The notes: generated by a model from the letters alone, not told the origin. A stretch of 5,081 nt of DNA from Desulfobulbus sp. (GCA_030600525.1 JAUVLX010000275.1:1-5081), one strand, 5' to 3'. Counted from the stretch's first letter, positions 1 through 4,927 are shown. Numbers and translations: made by a program.

Positions 1-279
1 ATACCAAACCCAACGAGCCTGCTCCTTTTCGGAACAGGCCTGATCGGACTTGCGGCTGCAAGCAAAAGGCGAAAATATTTTTTTTGTATACCCTTTTTTT
101 TAAAGGCCTTTCCCCAGAGGGAACTGCCTTTTTGCTTACAAGATCGGTGTAAGCTTCAATACCATTTTCAATATATTGCGAGAGAAAACCTTCGCTACAA
201 AGTAGCCCCCACATTTTCTCCAATCTCCATTTTCTCGATATTCCCGCCAAATCGCCTGACCAGCCTCTCCGCGGCATAA
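1..279 (+). CDS. 3' end of a PEP-CTERM sorting-signal protein (partial)
   Basis: The gene enters from the left edge and is read in frame 1. Its first 25 visible codons form a textbook C-terminal sorting signal: a P-x-P motif (Pro-Asn-Pro, a variant of Pro-Glu-Pro), then Thr-Ser, a hydrophobic membrane segment (LLLFGTGLIGLAAA), then a basic cluster (SKRRK). In this family the tail is recognised by exosortase at the membrane and the protein goes to the cell surface or extracellular matrix. The function of the body of the protein cannot be told. Oddity: such proteins usually stop within a few residues of the basic cluster, but here the frame stays open to TAA at 277-279. It passes through a strong terminator (102-133) and overlaps the opposite-strand gene. 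One extra T in either of two 8-T runs (78-85, 94-101) would give TAA at 101-103, just at the terminator. The true end is therefore probably near 103. The sorting signal is sure; the end point is not. Confidence 0.75.
   Translation: MPNPTSLLLFGTGLIGLAAASKRRKYFFCIPFFLKAFPQRELPFCLQDRCKLQYHFQYIARENLRYKVAPTFSPISIFSIFPPNRLTSLSAA
102..133 (+). terminator. Rho-independent terminator of the PEP-CTERM gene
   Basis: Outer stem AAAGGC (102-107) pairs with GCCTTT (126-131). A symmetric CT/CT internal loop follows, then inner stem TTCCC (110-114) with GGGAA (119-123) around a CAGA tetraloop. Five T residues (129-133) end the structure, partly inside the stem. A second, weaker hairpin lies just after it: GCTTAC 134-139 with GTAAGC 149-154. 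The structure is oriented for the plus strand and marks the natural end of the incoming transcript. On the minus strand it is followed by A residues, so it is a poor terminator for the opposing 86-residue gene. Confidence 0.75.
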
Positions 280-455
280 TACTGCGAATACCCTTGAGAT
301 GGACTGAGATAACCCTCCATAGCCTCTTTATAAGCTTTTACGAGCTCAGGGTTGCCCATGGCAAGATTTCCGACCTGCACCTTGCCAAACCCATCAAGAT
401 TAAGGGTAACGATGGCGCACCCTGGATTAAGTTGCTTGTTAAGGACATATTTCAT
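195..455 (-). CDS. Small protein of unknown function, 86 residues
   Basis: I do not recognise this protein. It is soluble-looking, with no signal peptide or membrane segment. The N-terminal part (residues 1-35) reads like beta strands with Gly/Asn turns (NPGCAIVTLNLDGFGKVQVG). The rest looks helical and mixed-charge (PELVKAYKEAMEGY, YYAAERLVRRFG). There is one Cys (residue 13) and no recognisable metal or catalytic motif. The start is supported by a strong Shine-Dalgarno on the minus strand (AGGGGAGGT, about 10 bases before ATG at 455) and by a TATAAT box further upstream. It stands alone, convergent to the PEP-CTERM gene and divergent from yhhQ. Its 3' end overlaps the apparent read-through tail of the PEP-CTERM frame, which argues that that tail is not real. 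No clear minus-strand terminator follows. Confidence 0.7.
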   Translation of the reverse strand: MKYVLNKQLNPGCAIVTLNLDGFGKVQVGNLAMGNPELVKAYKEAMEGYLSPSQGYSQYYAAERLVRRFGGNIEKMEIGENVGATL

Positions 456-506
456 GGCTCAATGTACCTCCCCTGCTCATAGGCAAGTGGTAAACGACAA
501 AAAAAC

Positions 507-536
507 ATTATATTTCAAGGAGCTACCACCAAGCAA
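507..536 (-). promoter_or_regulatory. Candidate sigma-70 promoter for the 86-residue gene
   Basis: Read on the minus strand, a perfect TATAAT (512-507) lies 18 bases after TTGCTT (536-531), a partial match to TTGACA. This predicts a leader of roughly 45 bases before the ATG at 455, which contains the strong ribosome binding site. The -10 box is convincing and the -35 box is weak. Confidence 0.45.
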
Positions 537-570
537 ACCAAAGTGCAAATAAAAAGAAGAGGACAACAAC

Positions 571-585
571 ATGCATTTTATGCAT
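571..585. repeat. Short palindrome ATGCAT-TTT-ATGCAT
   Basis: Two ATGCAT hexamers, each self-complementary, are separated by TTT. They lie about 35 bases upstream of the candidate -35 box of the minus-strand 86-residue gene. The site could be a regulator binding site, but no partner is visible and the sequence is simple enough to be chance. Confidence 0.25.
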
Positions 586-855
586 CTTAGACCACAATGT
601 AACACACGTTTTTTTTATAGCCTCTCTCTACGGAGTACCTGTTCCGAGCAACGAGGTGATTTCATCCATCTTTTTATAGATCATACACTCTAATGACCGC
701 GCTCTACGGTTACGGGGTGAACAAATCCCTTACCCCGCTCATCCATGCACAAAAGGTCAAAGAAGTTTGATTTTTGACCGCCATCAACAATAGGCTTGCA
801 GGCGGCATGTAACATCTGCCAACGACCTGTTAATGCATCATTTTTCCATTTCCTC

Positions 856-883
856 TTGCCTTCACCGAAAAATCGGGTATGAT
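856..883 (+). promoter_or_regulatory. Candidate sigma-70 promoter for yhhQ
   Basis: TTGCCT (856-861) and TATGAT (878-883) are separated by 16 bases. Transcription would start near 890, giving a leader of about 78 bases that carries the whole riboswitch fold at 931-963. The position fits riboswitch control, and it argues against the in-frame ATG at 833, which would lie upstream of the promoter. Confidence 0.5.
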
Positions 884-930
884 TCTTGTCCTCTAAACAT
901 CCTGCTGGTCATTCAGCTTTCATTGTCATT

Positions 931-963
931 TCGGGTTCCCTCACCCCGACAAGCAAAAAGGAA
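931..963 (+). promoter_or_regulatory. PreQ1-I-type riboswitch in the yhhQ leader
   Basis: Stem P1 is TCGGG (931-935) with CCCGA (945-949), five perfect pairs. The 9-base loop (936-944) starts TTCC and ends CAC, so C944 sits just before the P1 3' strand. In known preQ1-I aptamers that is the place of the cytosine that pairs with preQ1. After P1 comes the short A-rich tail (CAAGCAAAAA), then GGAA (960-963). GGAA can pair with TTCC (936-939) to close the H-type pseudoknot. GGAA is also the core of the yhhQ Shine-Dalgarno, five to six bases before ATG 968, so ligand-stabilised folding would block translation. The fold is found by eye. The family assignment rests on its size (about 33 bases), topology, and position before a queuosine-precursor transporter. 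Confidence 0.78.
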
Positions 964-967
964 GAAC

Positions 968-1633
968 ATGCTCAACCTCACCCAATCACAGCTTCAACGT
1001 GCGGTCTTCATCCTGGCCACTTTTCATATTCTTATCATTGCGGCAAGTAACTATCTGGTCCAGCTACCGATCCAGTTTTTTGGTTTCCATACTACCTTGG
1101 GCACATTCAGTTTCCCCTTTGTCTACCTGGCAACTGATCTTACAGTCCGTATTTTTGGTGCAGCTGATGCCCGCAGGATTATCTTCCGCACCATGTTGCC
1201 AGCACTCATCCTCTCCTACCTTATCTCGGTACTCTTTTTTGAGGCGGTCTTCCAGGGCATTGCAACCCTGCACACGCTCAACACCTTTGTCCTACGTATC
1301 GCCTTTGCCAGTTTTGCCGCCTATACACTAGGTCAGTTGGCGGACGTCAAGATATTTTCCCGTCTCAGGCAACATGCAAAATGGTGGCTCGCACCCGGTG
1401 CCTCAACTATTTTCGGCAACCTGCTTGATACATTTATTTTTTATTCATTCGCTTTTTGGGCAAGTTCCGACCCGTTCATGGCAACCAACTGGATCGAAAT
1501 TGGGACAGGCGACTACTGCTTCAAACTCATTGTCAGCTTGGTATTGCTCCTACCACTGTACGGCATATTTCTTAAATTTCTTACCGAACGTATCCTGACG
1601 ACTCAGCCAGAGCGACAACTCACAACCCCATAA
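968..1633 (+). CDS. yhhQ: Queuosine precursor (preQ0/preQ1) transporter YhhQ
   Basis: This is an inner-membrane importer of 7-deazaguanine precursors of queuosine, the modified base at the tRNA wobble position. The 221 residues equal the length of E. coli YhhQ. They carry family blocks that I recognise: SNYLVQLP (27-34), GFHTT (39-43), a FSFPF...LATDLTVRIFGA block (47-66), ARRIIF (68-73), RLRQ...WWLAP (132-143), and AST-FGN-DT (145-155). Several hydrophobic segments (about 11-31, 44-64, 76-95, 105-123, 146-166, 184-206) suit a polytopic membrane protein. ATG 968 is chosen over the in-frame ATG 833 for three reasons: AAGGA precedes it at good spacing, the protein then starts like its homologues, and the longer form would have to translate through the riboswitch and promoter. 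The gene is monocistronic, and the leader suggests translational control by preQ1. Confidence 0.93.
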   Translation: MLNLTQSQLQRAVFILATFHILIIAASNYLVQLPIQFFGFHTTLGTFSFPFVYLATDLTVRIFGAADARRIIFRTMLPALILSYLISVLFFEAVFQGIATLHTLNTFVLRIAFASFAAYTLGQLADVKIFSRLRQHAKWWLAPGASTIFGNLLDTFIFYSFAFWASSDPFMATNWIEIGTGDYCFKLIVSLVLLLPLYGIFLKFLTERILTTQPERQLTTP

Positions 1634-1657
1634 ATGAGCAATACTGTTTTGTGGGGT
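1625..1657 (+). terminator. Possible weak terminator after yhhQ
   Basis: ACCCCA (1625-1630) pairs perfectly with TGGGGT (1652-1657) across a 21-base loop that contains the yhhQ stop codon (1631-1633). The following bases are TCTCTTC and not a clean T run; a TTTTT run comes only about 10 bases later. The site is well placed, but the structure is poor for intrinsic termination. Confidence 0.3.
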
Positions 1658-1935
1658 CTCTTCACGCCTGTTTTTAGTTCAAAATTAAATAAACGCACGA
1701 CTGCACTTCCTGGCTCAATGAAGAAGCTACGGCAAAACGGCTTACTATAGGTCAAAAAACACAGGCCACCGACGCCCCATCAACAAGTCTCCATACTCCC
1801 TTCCTCTTTACCTCCCCTTGACAGTGTGTTAATTGTGTTTGGTTACGTTTTCTTGTTTCACCTTGGTACATTAACACTTTTACAACGCCCTCTTATTTAC
1901 GAGCCGGTTGATTTACTGTCTTTTCGCCCAATCTC

Positions 1936-1999
1936 TCGGAGTATCCGCTTACCTTGTTATGCTGAAAAAACAATCCTCGGAGGTAAGCAAAGACTCCGA
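1936..1999. repeat. Inverted pair of a 17-bp dispersed repeat
   Basis: The left arm (1937-1953, CGGAGTATCCGCTTACC) and right arm (1982-1998, GGTAAGCAAAGACTCCG) are near-complements: 14 of 17 positions pair, plus one extra pair on each side. The spacer is about 27 bases. Each arm matches the tandem unit at the window end (5048-5081) at 15 of 17 positions, the left arm in reverse orientation. This points to a small dispersed palindromic element, like REP or MITE-type repeats, that could fold into a hairpin in RNA. Confidence 0.6.
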
Positions 2000-2098
2000 T
2001 ATCAACTATATGCCTGTGGTTATTTTTTCATCATGCCTCGACCTTGAACGAAAATTTTAGTAAATCAACAGACTCATTTATGTGTTCAGGGAAGACCG

Positions 2099-2336
2099 AT
2101 GCAACGCCTCGCGACTCAACTCATTGCCGATATCGCCGACGCCCGTAGTTATCTTCAAAAAAGGATACAAACATATTGTTGCAGTTCTTTTCGATCTTCT
2201 CCGCAATCATAAAAATACTATCGACAGCCCTGCCGTAAATTTAGGTAAAAATGGAGCAGACCTCACCGCCAATGAAATACGCCAGCAGGCACTTGATGAG
2301 CGCCACAAAAAAGTAAAAAAGCACAGTACACCATAA
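2099..2336 (+). pseudogene. Possible frameshifted small ORF, unknown function
   Basis: Two overlapping frames look coding in succession. From ATG 2099, behind AGGGA at suitable spacing, one frame reads MQRLATQLIADIADARSYLQ, then drifts into unlikely sequence and stops at 2210-2212. The second frame is open from GTG 2082 to TAA 2334-2336 and looks protein-like only after about 2160 (GYKHIVAVLFDLLRNH, then a charged Lys-rich tail). The switch falls at a run of six A (2157-2162). Removing one A would fuse them into about 78 residues. I do not recognise the family. The joined middle part faintly recalls the C-terminus of Y-family polymerases (UmuC), but too weakly to claim. It could be a decayed gene, a sequencing error at the A run, or chance. 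No membrane segment is seen. Confidence 0.35.
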
Positions 2337-2382
2337 TTCAAGGTGATATATTTAAAGGCCATCATCACACAAAAAACCAAAA

Positions 2383-2396
2383 TGATTTCAAAATCA
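2383..2396. promoter_or_regulatory. Small palindrome in the AHAS leader
   Basis: TGATTT (2383-2388) and AAATCA (2391-2396) are perfect complements around CA. They lie about 63 bases before the large-subunit start, in an AT-rich leader where a repressor or activator would be expected to bind. The site may be an operator, but no matching regulator gene is in the window. Confidence 0.25.
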
Positions 2397-2458
2397 CAGT
2401 TACATAAATAAAACTATTTTTTTCACAAAATTATTAATCGAATAATGAGGATAAATAT

Positions 2459-4165
2459 ATGAACAACGCAGAAATTCTGGTCAAGAGTCTGCTTGACCTA
2501 GGGGTTGATAGAATTTTCGGTTTTTCAGGAGCAACTATCTTGCCAGTGTTTCACGCCATAGGCTCGACATCTATCAAAATTACCATCAGCTCAAACGAGC
2601 AATCCTCAGCCTTTGCAGCAGCAGGCTACTCCAGAGCCAGCGACAAAGTCGGTATTGCGGTGGTCACGTCAGGGCCGGCAATTACCAATACCCTCACGGC
2701 CGTTGCAGATGCTCACGCCGACTCCATCCCCATGCTCGTTTTTGCAGGGCAGGTCGCCCAGACCAAAATGGACACCGATGAGTTTCAACATATCAACGTA
2801 AAAAGTGTTTTCGCAGATGCCGCCAAAAAGGTCATATTGGTCAATGAAATGCATAAAGTAGAAGAGGTCGTCAAAGACGCCTACTTTTATGCAAAATCAG
2901 GCAAACCTGGCCCGGTAGTGATCGACTTCCCTTATGATATCCAAAAAACAGAGGGTGAATACCAGGCCATTGCCAGTGAAAAATTTGCCCAAAAATACGA
3001 CGAAGAACGCCACTTAGGTGAAAACCAGTGCCAACAGTTTTTTGAACTGCTCAAGAGTGCGAAAAGGCCCTTGCTTTATGTCGGTGGCGGCCTCAACTCA
3101 CAGGCAGCAAGTGATAAGATCCGTGCATTTAACCGCCGCTTTGCCGTCCCATCCATCAACAGCCTCATGGGCAAAGGCATTCTTGATGAAACTAAATTCT
3201 GGTCGGTGGGCATGCTAGGCATGTTCGGTGTTCCTGCTGCTAATAAAGCCATCCAGGAAACCGACCTCTTTGTTGCCTTTGGTATCCGCTGGGACGACAG
3301 GGTAAACCAGAAGGTAGGTGATTCTGGGCTAGATGCAGATATAGCGTACTTCGACATTAATCCCGAAAAAGTACAGGAGGTGCGTTTTACCCGGGAACCG
3401 AAATTCTCCTTTATCGGCGATGCTGAAAGAGTCATTGACGACCTCTTGAATTATGCAGTCAAACATGACATCCAGCTGGACATTGCTCCGTGGCAGGAAC
3501 ATATTAAAGAACTCAAGCAGAAATACCCGCTCAACTACAACCGCCAGGCCGAAGCTATCCAGCAGGCTGAAGTCATGGACCATCTCGCTGGCTTTATCAC
3601 TGACGAAACTAAAGTCACGACCGGAGTGGGCAACCACCAGATGCTCGCGGCCCAGTACCTGACCATGTTTAAGCCAAAATCATTCCTGACTGCTGGTGGT
3701 TTCGGCCCCATGGGTTTTTCCCTGCCTTCAGCAATCGGTGCGTATTACGCCGACCCACAGTGCACAGTCATTGCGATTGATGGGGATGGCAGTCTACTCA
3801 TGAACCTCGGAGAATTATTTACCATCGGCAGAAACCAGATCCCCATCAAAGTATTATTGCTCAATAACCACGGCGACGGTATGGTGAAGAATATCCAAGA
3901 CTTTCTCTATGCAGGGGATTATGTGGGAACACTGAAGCCCTCTTCAGTCAACTATGCCAATGTGGCCAAAGAACTCGGATTCTCCTTTCACCGATGCATT
4001 ACGGAGAGAGACGATCTGAAATCAGGGCTGGCAGCCTTTATGGATGCCACCGGGCCAGCGTTTCTTGAAGTTGTCTGTGACGAGGATGAAGTTTTGTACC
4101 CGCGTATCCATTCTGGATCTGGTTACCAGGACATGATCATGGGGCCGTATATGGAAGAAGAGTAA
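2459..4165 (+). CDS. ilvB: Acetohydroxyacid (acetolactate) synthase large subunit, divergent
   Basis: This ThDP/FAD enzyme condenses two pyruvates to 2-acetolactate, or pyruvate with 2-ketobutyrate, the first common step of Val, Leu and Ile synthesis. Its 568 residues fit the family. The N-terminal Pyr domain (about 1-165) has catalytic Glu47 and the Phe109-Gln110 pair. The central FAD-type domain (about 190-332) has GMLGM-G (251-257) and FGIRWDDRV (274-282), with Arg277 at the substrate-carboxylate position. The C-terminal ThDP domain (about 365-550) has GPMGFSLPSAIGA (416-428), GDGS (442-445) and Asn469-Asn470. ATG 2459 follows GAGGA. Oddities against the usual motifs: GFSGA for GYPGG, Asn46 for the His of HEQ, GPAITN for GPGATN, Asp473 before GMV, and Ile479 where E. 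coli AHAS II has Trp464. The adjacent ACT subunit supports AHAS; another ThDP enzyme is the alternative. No ilvC follows in the window. Confidence 0.88.
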   Translation: MNNAEILVKSLLDLGVDRIFGFSGATILPVFHAIGSTSIKITISSNEQSSAFAAAGYSRASDKVGIAVVTSGPAITNTLTAVADAHADSIPMLVFAGQVAQTKMDTDEFQHINVKSVFADAAKKVILVNEMHKVEEVVKDAYFYAKSGKPGPVVIDFPYDIQKTEGEYQAIASEKFAQKYDEERHLGENQCQQFFELLKSAKRPLLYVGGGLNSQAASDKIRAFNRRFAVPSINSLMGKGILDETKFWSVGMLGMFGVPAANKAIQETDLFVAFGIRWDDRVNQKVGDSGLDADIAYFDINPEKVQEVRFTREPKFSFIGDAERVIDDLLNYAVKHDIQLDIAPWQEHIKELKQKYPLNYNRQAEAIQQAEVMDHLAGFITDETKVTTGVGNHQMLAAQYLTMFKPKSFLTAGGFGPMGFSLPSAIGAYYADPQCTVIAIDGDGSLLMNLGELFTIGRNQIPIKVLLLNNHGDGMVKNIQDFLYAGDYVGTLKPSSVNYANVAKELGFSFHRCITERDDLKSGLAAFMDATGPAFLEVVCDEDEVLYPRIHSGSGYQDMIMGPYMEEE

Positions 4166-4167
4166 CT

Positions 4168-4184
4168 GCCTCTTATCAAGAGGC
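4168..4184 (+). other. Perfect hairpin in the gap between AHAS subunit genes
   Basis: GCCTCTT (4168-4174) and AAGAGGC (4178-4184) pair perfectly over seven bases around an ATC loop. The hairpin starts two bases after the large-subunit stop codon. The bases after it (TATCATTT) are not a clean T run, so it is more likely to protect the upstream message from 3' exonucleases or to lower small-subunit expression than to act as a full terminator. Confidence 0.5.
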
Positions 4185-4224
4185 TATCATTTAACAAAGC
4201 GCAACAACGACAAACGAGGTCTCC

Positions 4225-4731
4225 ATGGAAGAACAATCCTATATATTAACTATGCTAGTAGCAAACAAACCGTCTGTAACTGCTCGAATAACTGGATTAT
4301 TGTCTGGCAGGGGCTACAACATTCAAAGCATCTGCGGAGCACCGACCCATGACCCTGCGGTTTCCAGGATAACCATTAAAACCAATACCACTCCAGCCCA
4401 GCTTGACGAAATCATGAAACAGCTTAACCGTCTGATTGATGTCATCAAGCTCCGCGACATGACCCATGATGAAGCGGTAAAAAGGGAGATGGCACTGATA
4501 AGTGTTGCCGTCACCCCGAAAAACAGAACTGAACTTGTGCAGACCGTTGAAATTTTTGATGCTAAAGTGGTAAGTGCCGGTACCGATTCTTATATTATAG
4601 AGGTAACAGGCACTGAAGGAAAAATTGATGCCATGATAAAAATATTGCGCCCTCTGGGTATCAAGAAGCTTACCCGTTCAGGTATACTGGCACTGTACAG
4701 AGAACTGGACGAGACCCATAAAAACAGTTAG
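4225..4731 (+). CDS. ilvN: Acetohydroxyacid synthase small (regulatory) subunit
   Basis: This ACT-domain subunit binds the catalytic AHAS subunit, raises its activity, and in the known family confers feedback inhibition by valine. Its 168 residues are full length for the IlvN/IlvH family. The N-terminal ACT domain (about 5-80) carries the GRGYNIQS block (28-35), the AP-x-x-DP-x-x-SR-x-T stretch (39-50) and QLNRLIDVIKLRD (66-78). The C-terminal domain (about 85-165) starts at REMALISV and ends with GIKKLTRSGILALYREL. ATG 4225 follows GAGGT at 4216-4220. The gene lies 59 bases after the large subunit on the same strand and is surely co-transcribed. Oddity: the ACT loop reads N-K-P-S (14-17) where the family usually has N-x-P-G. 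In E. coli IlvH this Gly14 is a site of valine-resistant mutations, so valine control may differ here. Confidence 0.92.
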   Translation: MEEQSYILTMLVANKPSVTARITGLLSGRGYNIQSICGAPTHDPAVSRITIKTNTTPAQLDEIMKQLNRLIDVIKLRDMTHDEAVKREMALISVAVTPKNRTELVQTVEIFDAKVVSAGTDSYIIEVTGTEGKIDAMIKILRPLGIKKLTRSGILALYRELDETHKNS

Positions 4732-4734
4732 CCA

Positions 4735-4754
4735 ACGGTTCTTCCTGTAACCGT
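4735..4754 (+). other. Small hairpin just after the AHAS small subunit gene
   Basis: ACGGTT (4735-4740) pairs perfectly with AACCGT (4749-4754) across an eight-base loop, starting three bases after the stop codon at 4729-4731. AACCTTTATT follows. It may be an auxiliary terminator stem ahead of the stronger inverted repeat at 4768-4807. Confidence 0.35.
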
Positions 4755-4759
4755 AACCT

Positions 4760-4927
4760 TTATTCTCCCCTTGTTTCAGGAGATTGCTCTTTCTTCTGAA
4801 ACAAGGGCTTTATATAGAGTTTGAACACAAAATAGACAACAATGGGAGCCGTGCAGACCGTGACCATTCCAAACGGGCTTTCAATATAGGTGTTAATACT
4901 TTCCATATAGCGTGTGAATTGATCCAT
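4760..4927 (-). CDS. Small single-pass membrane protein, 55 residues, unknown function
   Basis: On the minus strand, ATG at 4927-4925 opens a 55-codon frame ending in TAA at 4762-4760. An AAGGGAGAGG stretch provides a Shine-Dalgarno before the start. The product begins MDQFTRYMESINTYIESPFG, a short amphipathic lead. One hydrophobic segment of about 19 residues follows (21-39, MVTVCTAPIVVYFVFKLYI), then a basic and polar tail (KPLFQKKEQSPETRGE). The positive charge after the segment suggests N-out/C-in orientation in the inner membrane. I do not recognise the family. The gene is convergent with ilvN, 28 bases from its stop codon, and its last codons contain both arms of the inverted repeat 4768-4807. 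The coherent topology and ribosome binding site make chance unlikely, but the frame is short. Confidence 0.6.
   Translation of the reverse strand: MDQFTRYMESINTYIESPFGMVTVCTAPIVVYFVFKLYIKPLFQKKEQSPETRGE
4768..4807 (+). terminator. Probable terminator of the AHAS operon (12-bp inverted repeat)
   Basis: CCCTTGTTTCAG (4768-4779) and CTGAAACAAGGG (4796-4807) are perfect complements over 12 bases, with a 16-base loop. CTTTATATAG follows on the plus strand, so the T run is short and imperfect. The repeat lies 37 bases after the ilvN stop codon. It is also inside the 3' end of the convergent small membrane gene, five bases from that stop codon, so one structure could end transcription from both sides. 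Confidence 0.6.

Larger units (their letters stand above)
456..967. other. Gene-free region between two divergent genes
   Basis: No convincing coding region is seen in these 512 bases. From left to right they hold the ribosome binding site and candidate promoter of the minus-strand gene, and a small palindrome, ATGCAT-TTT-ATGCAT (571-585). Two hairpins follow: CGGGGT 713-718 with ACCCCG 732-737, and GGTCAAA 755-761 with TTTGACC 773-779. Last come the candidate promoter and riboswitch of yhhQ. The second hairpin can refold as TCAAA-GAAG-TTTGA followed by five T (771-775), a weak plus-strand terminator shape with no gene in front of it. A 25-codon open stretch from ATG 692 to TGA has no ribosome binding site. 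Confidence 0.5.
1634..2458. other. Gene-poor 825-base region between yhhQ and the AHAS operon
   Basis: No intact, confidently coding gene is seen. The first 200 bases hold nothing I can name beyond the possible yhhQ terminator. A perfect TTGACA lies at 1818-1823 but has no good -10 box. An inverted pair of a 17-bp repeat is at 1936-1999. A probable frameshifted small ORF is at 2099-2336. The last 120 bases are very AT-rich and form the leader of the AHAS operon, with a small palindrome (2383-2396) and the ribosome binding site. I found no leader peptide rich in Leu, Val or Ile codons and no attenuator. Confidence 0.5.

Noticed and set aside
294..552. Plus-strand frames opposite the 86-residue gene
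   Set aside because: Shadows of the minus-strand gene, with no ribosome binding site of their own.
692..769. 25-codon open stretch starting at ATG 692, protein-like at first sight
   Set aside because: No ribosome binding site, very short, and it contains a hairpin that better explains the base pattern.
755..779. Rho-independent terminator between the divergent genes
   Set aside because: The alternative stem is only five mostly A-T pairs, and no gene on either strand ends nearby.
833..967. N-terminal extension of YhhQ by 45 residues from ATG 833
   Set aside because: It has no ribosome binding site, it lies upstream of the candidate promoter, and it would be translated through the riboswitch. 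Family length (221) and start fit ATG 968.
1826..2047. 73-codon open frame on the plus strand
   Set aside because: GTG start without a ribosome binding site, no family resemblance, unlikely composition, and it contains the inverted 17-bp repeat. Probably chance.
2337..2458. Branched-chain amino acid leader peptide, attenuator or T-box before ilvB
   Set aside because: No short frame rich in Leu, Val or Ile codons, no terminator/antiterminator pair and no T-box motif was seen.
3076..3637. Long minus-strand frames within the AHAS large subunit gene
   Set aside because: They lie opposite a clear, conserved coding region and are low-complexity, Ser/Arg-rich products typical of antisense shadows.
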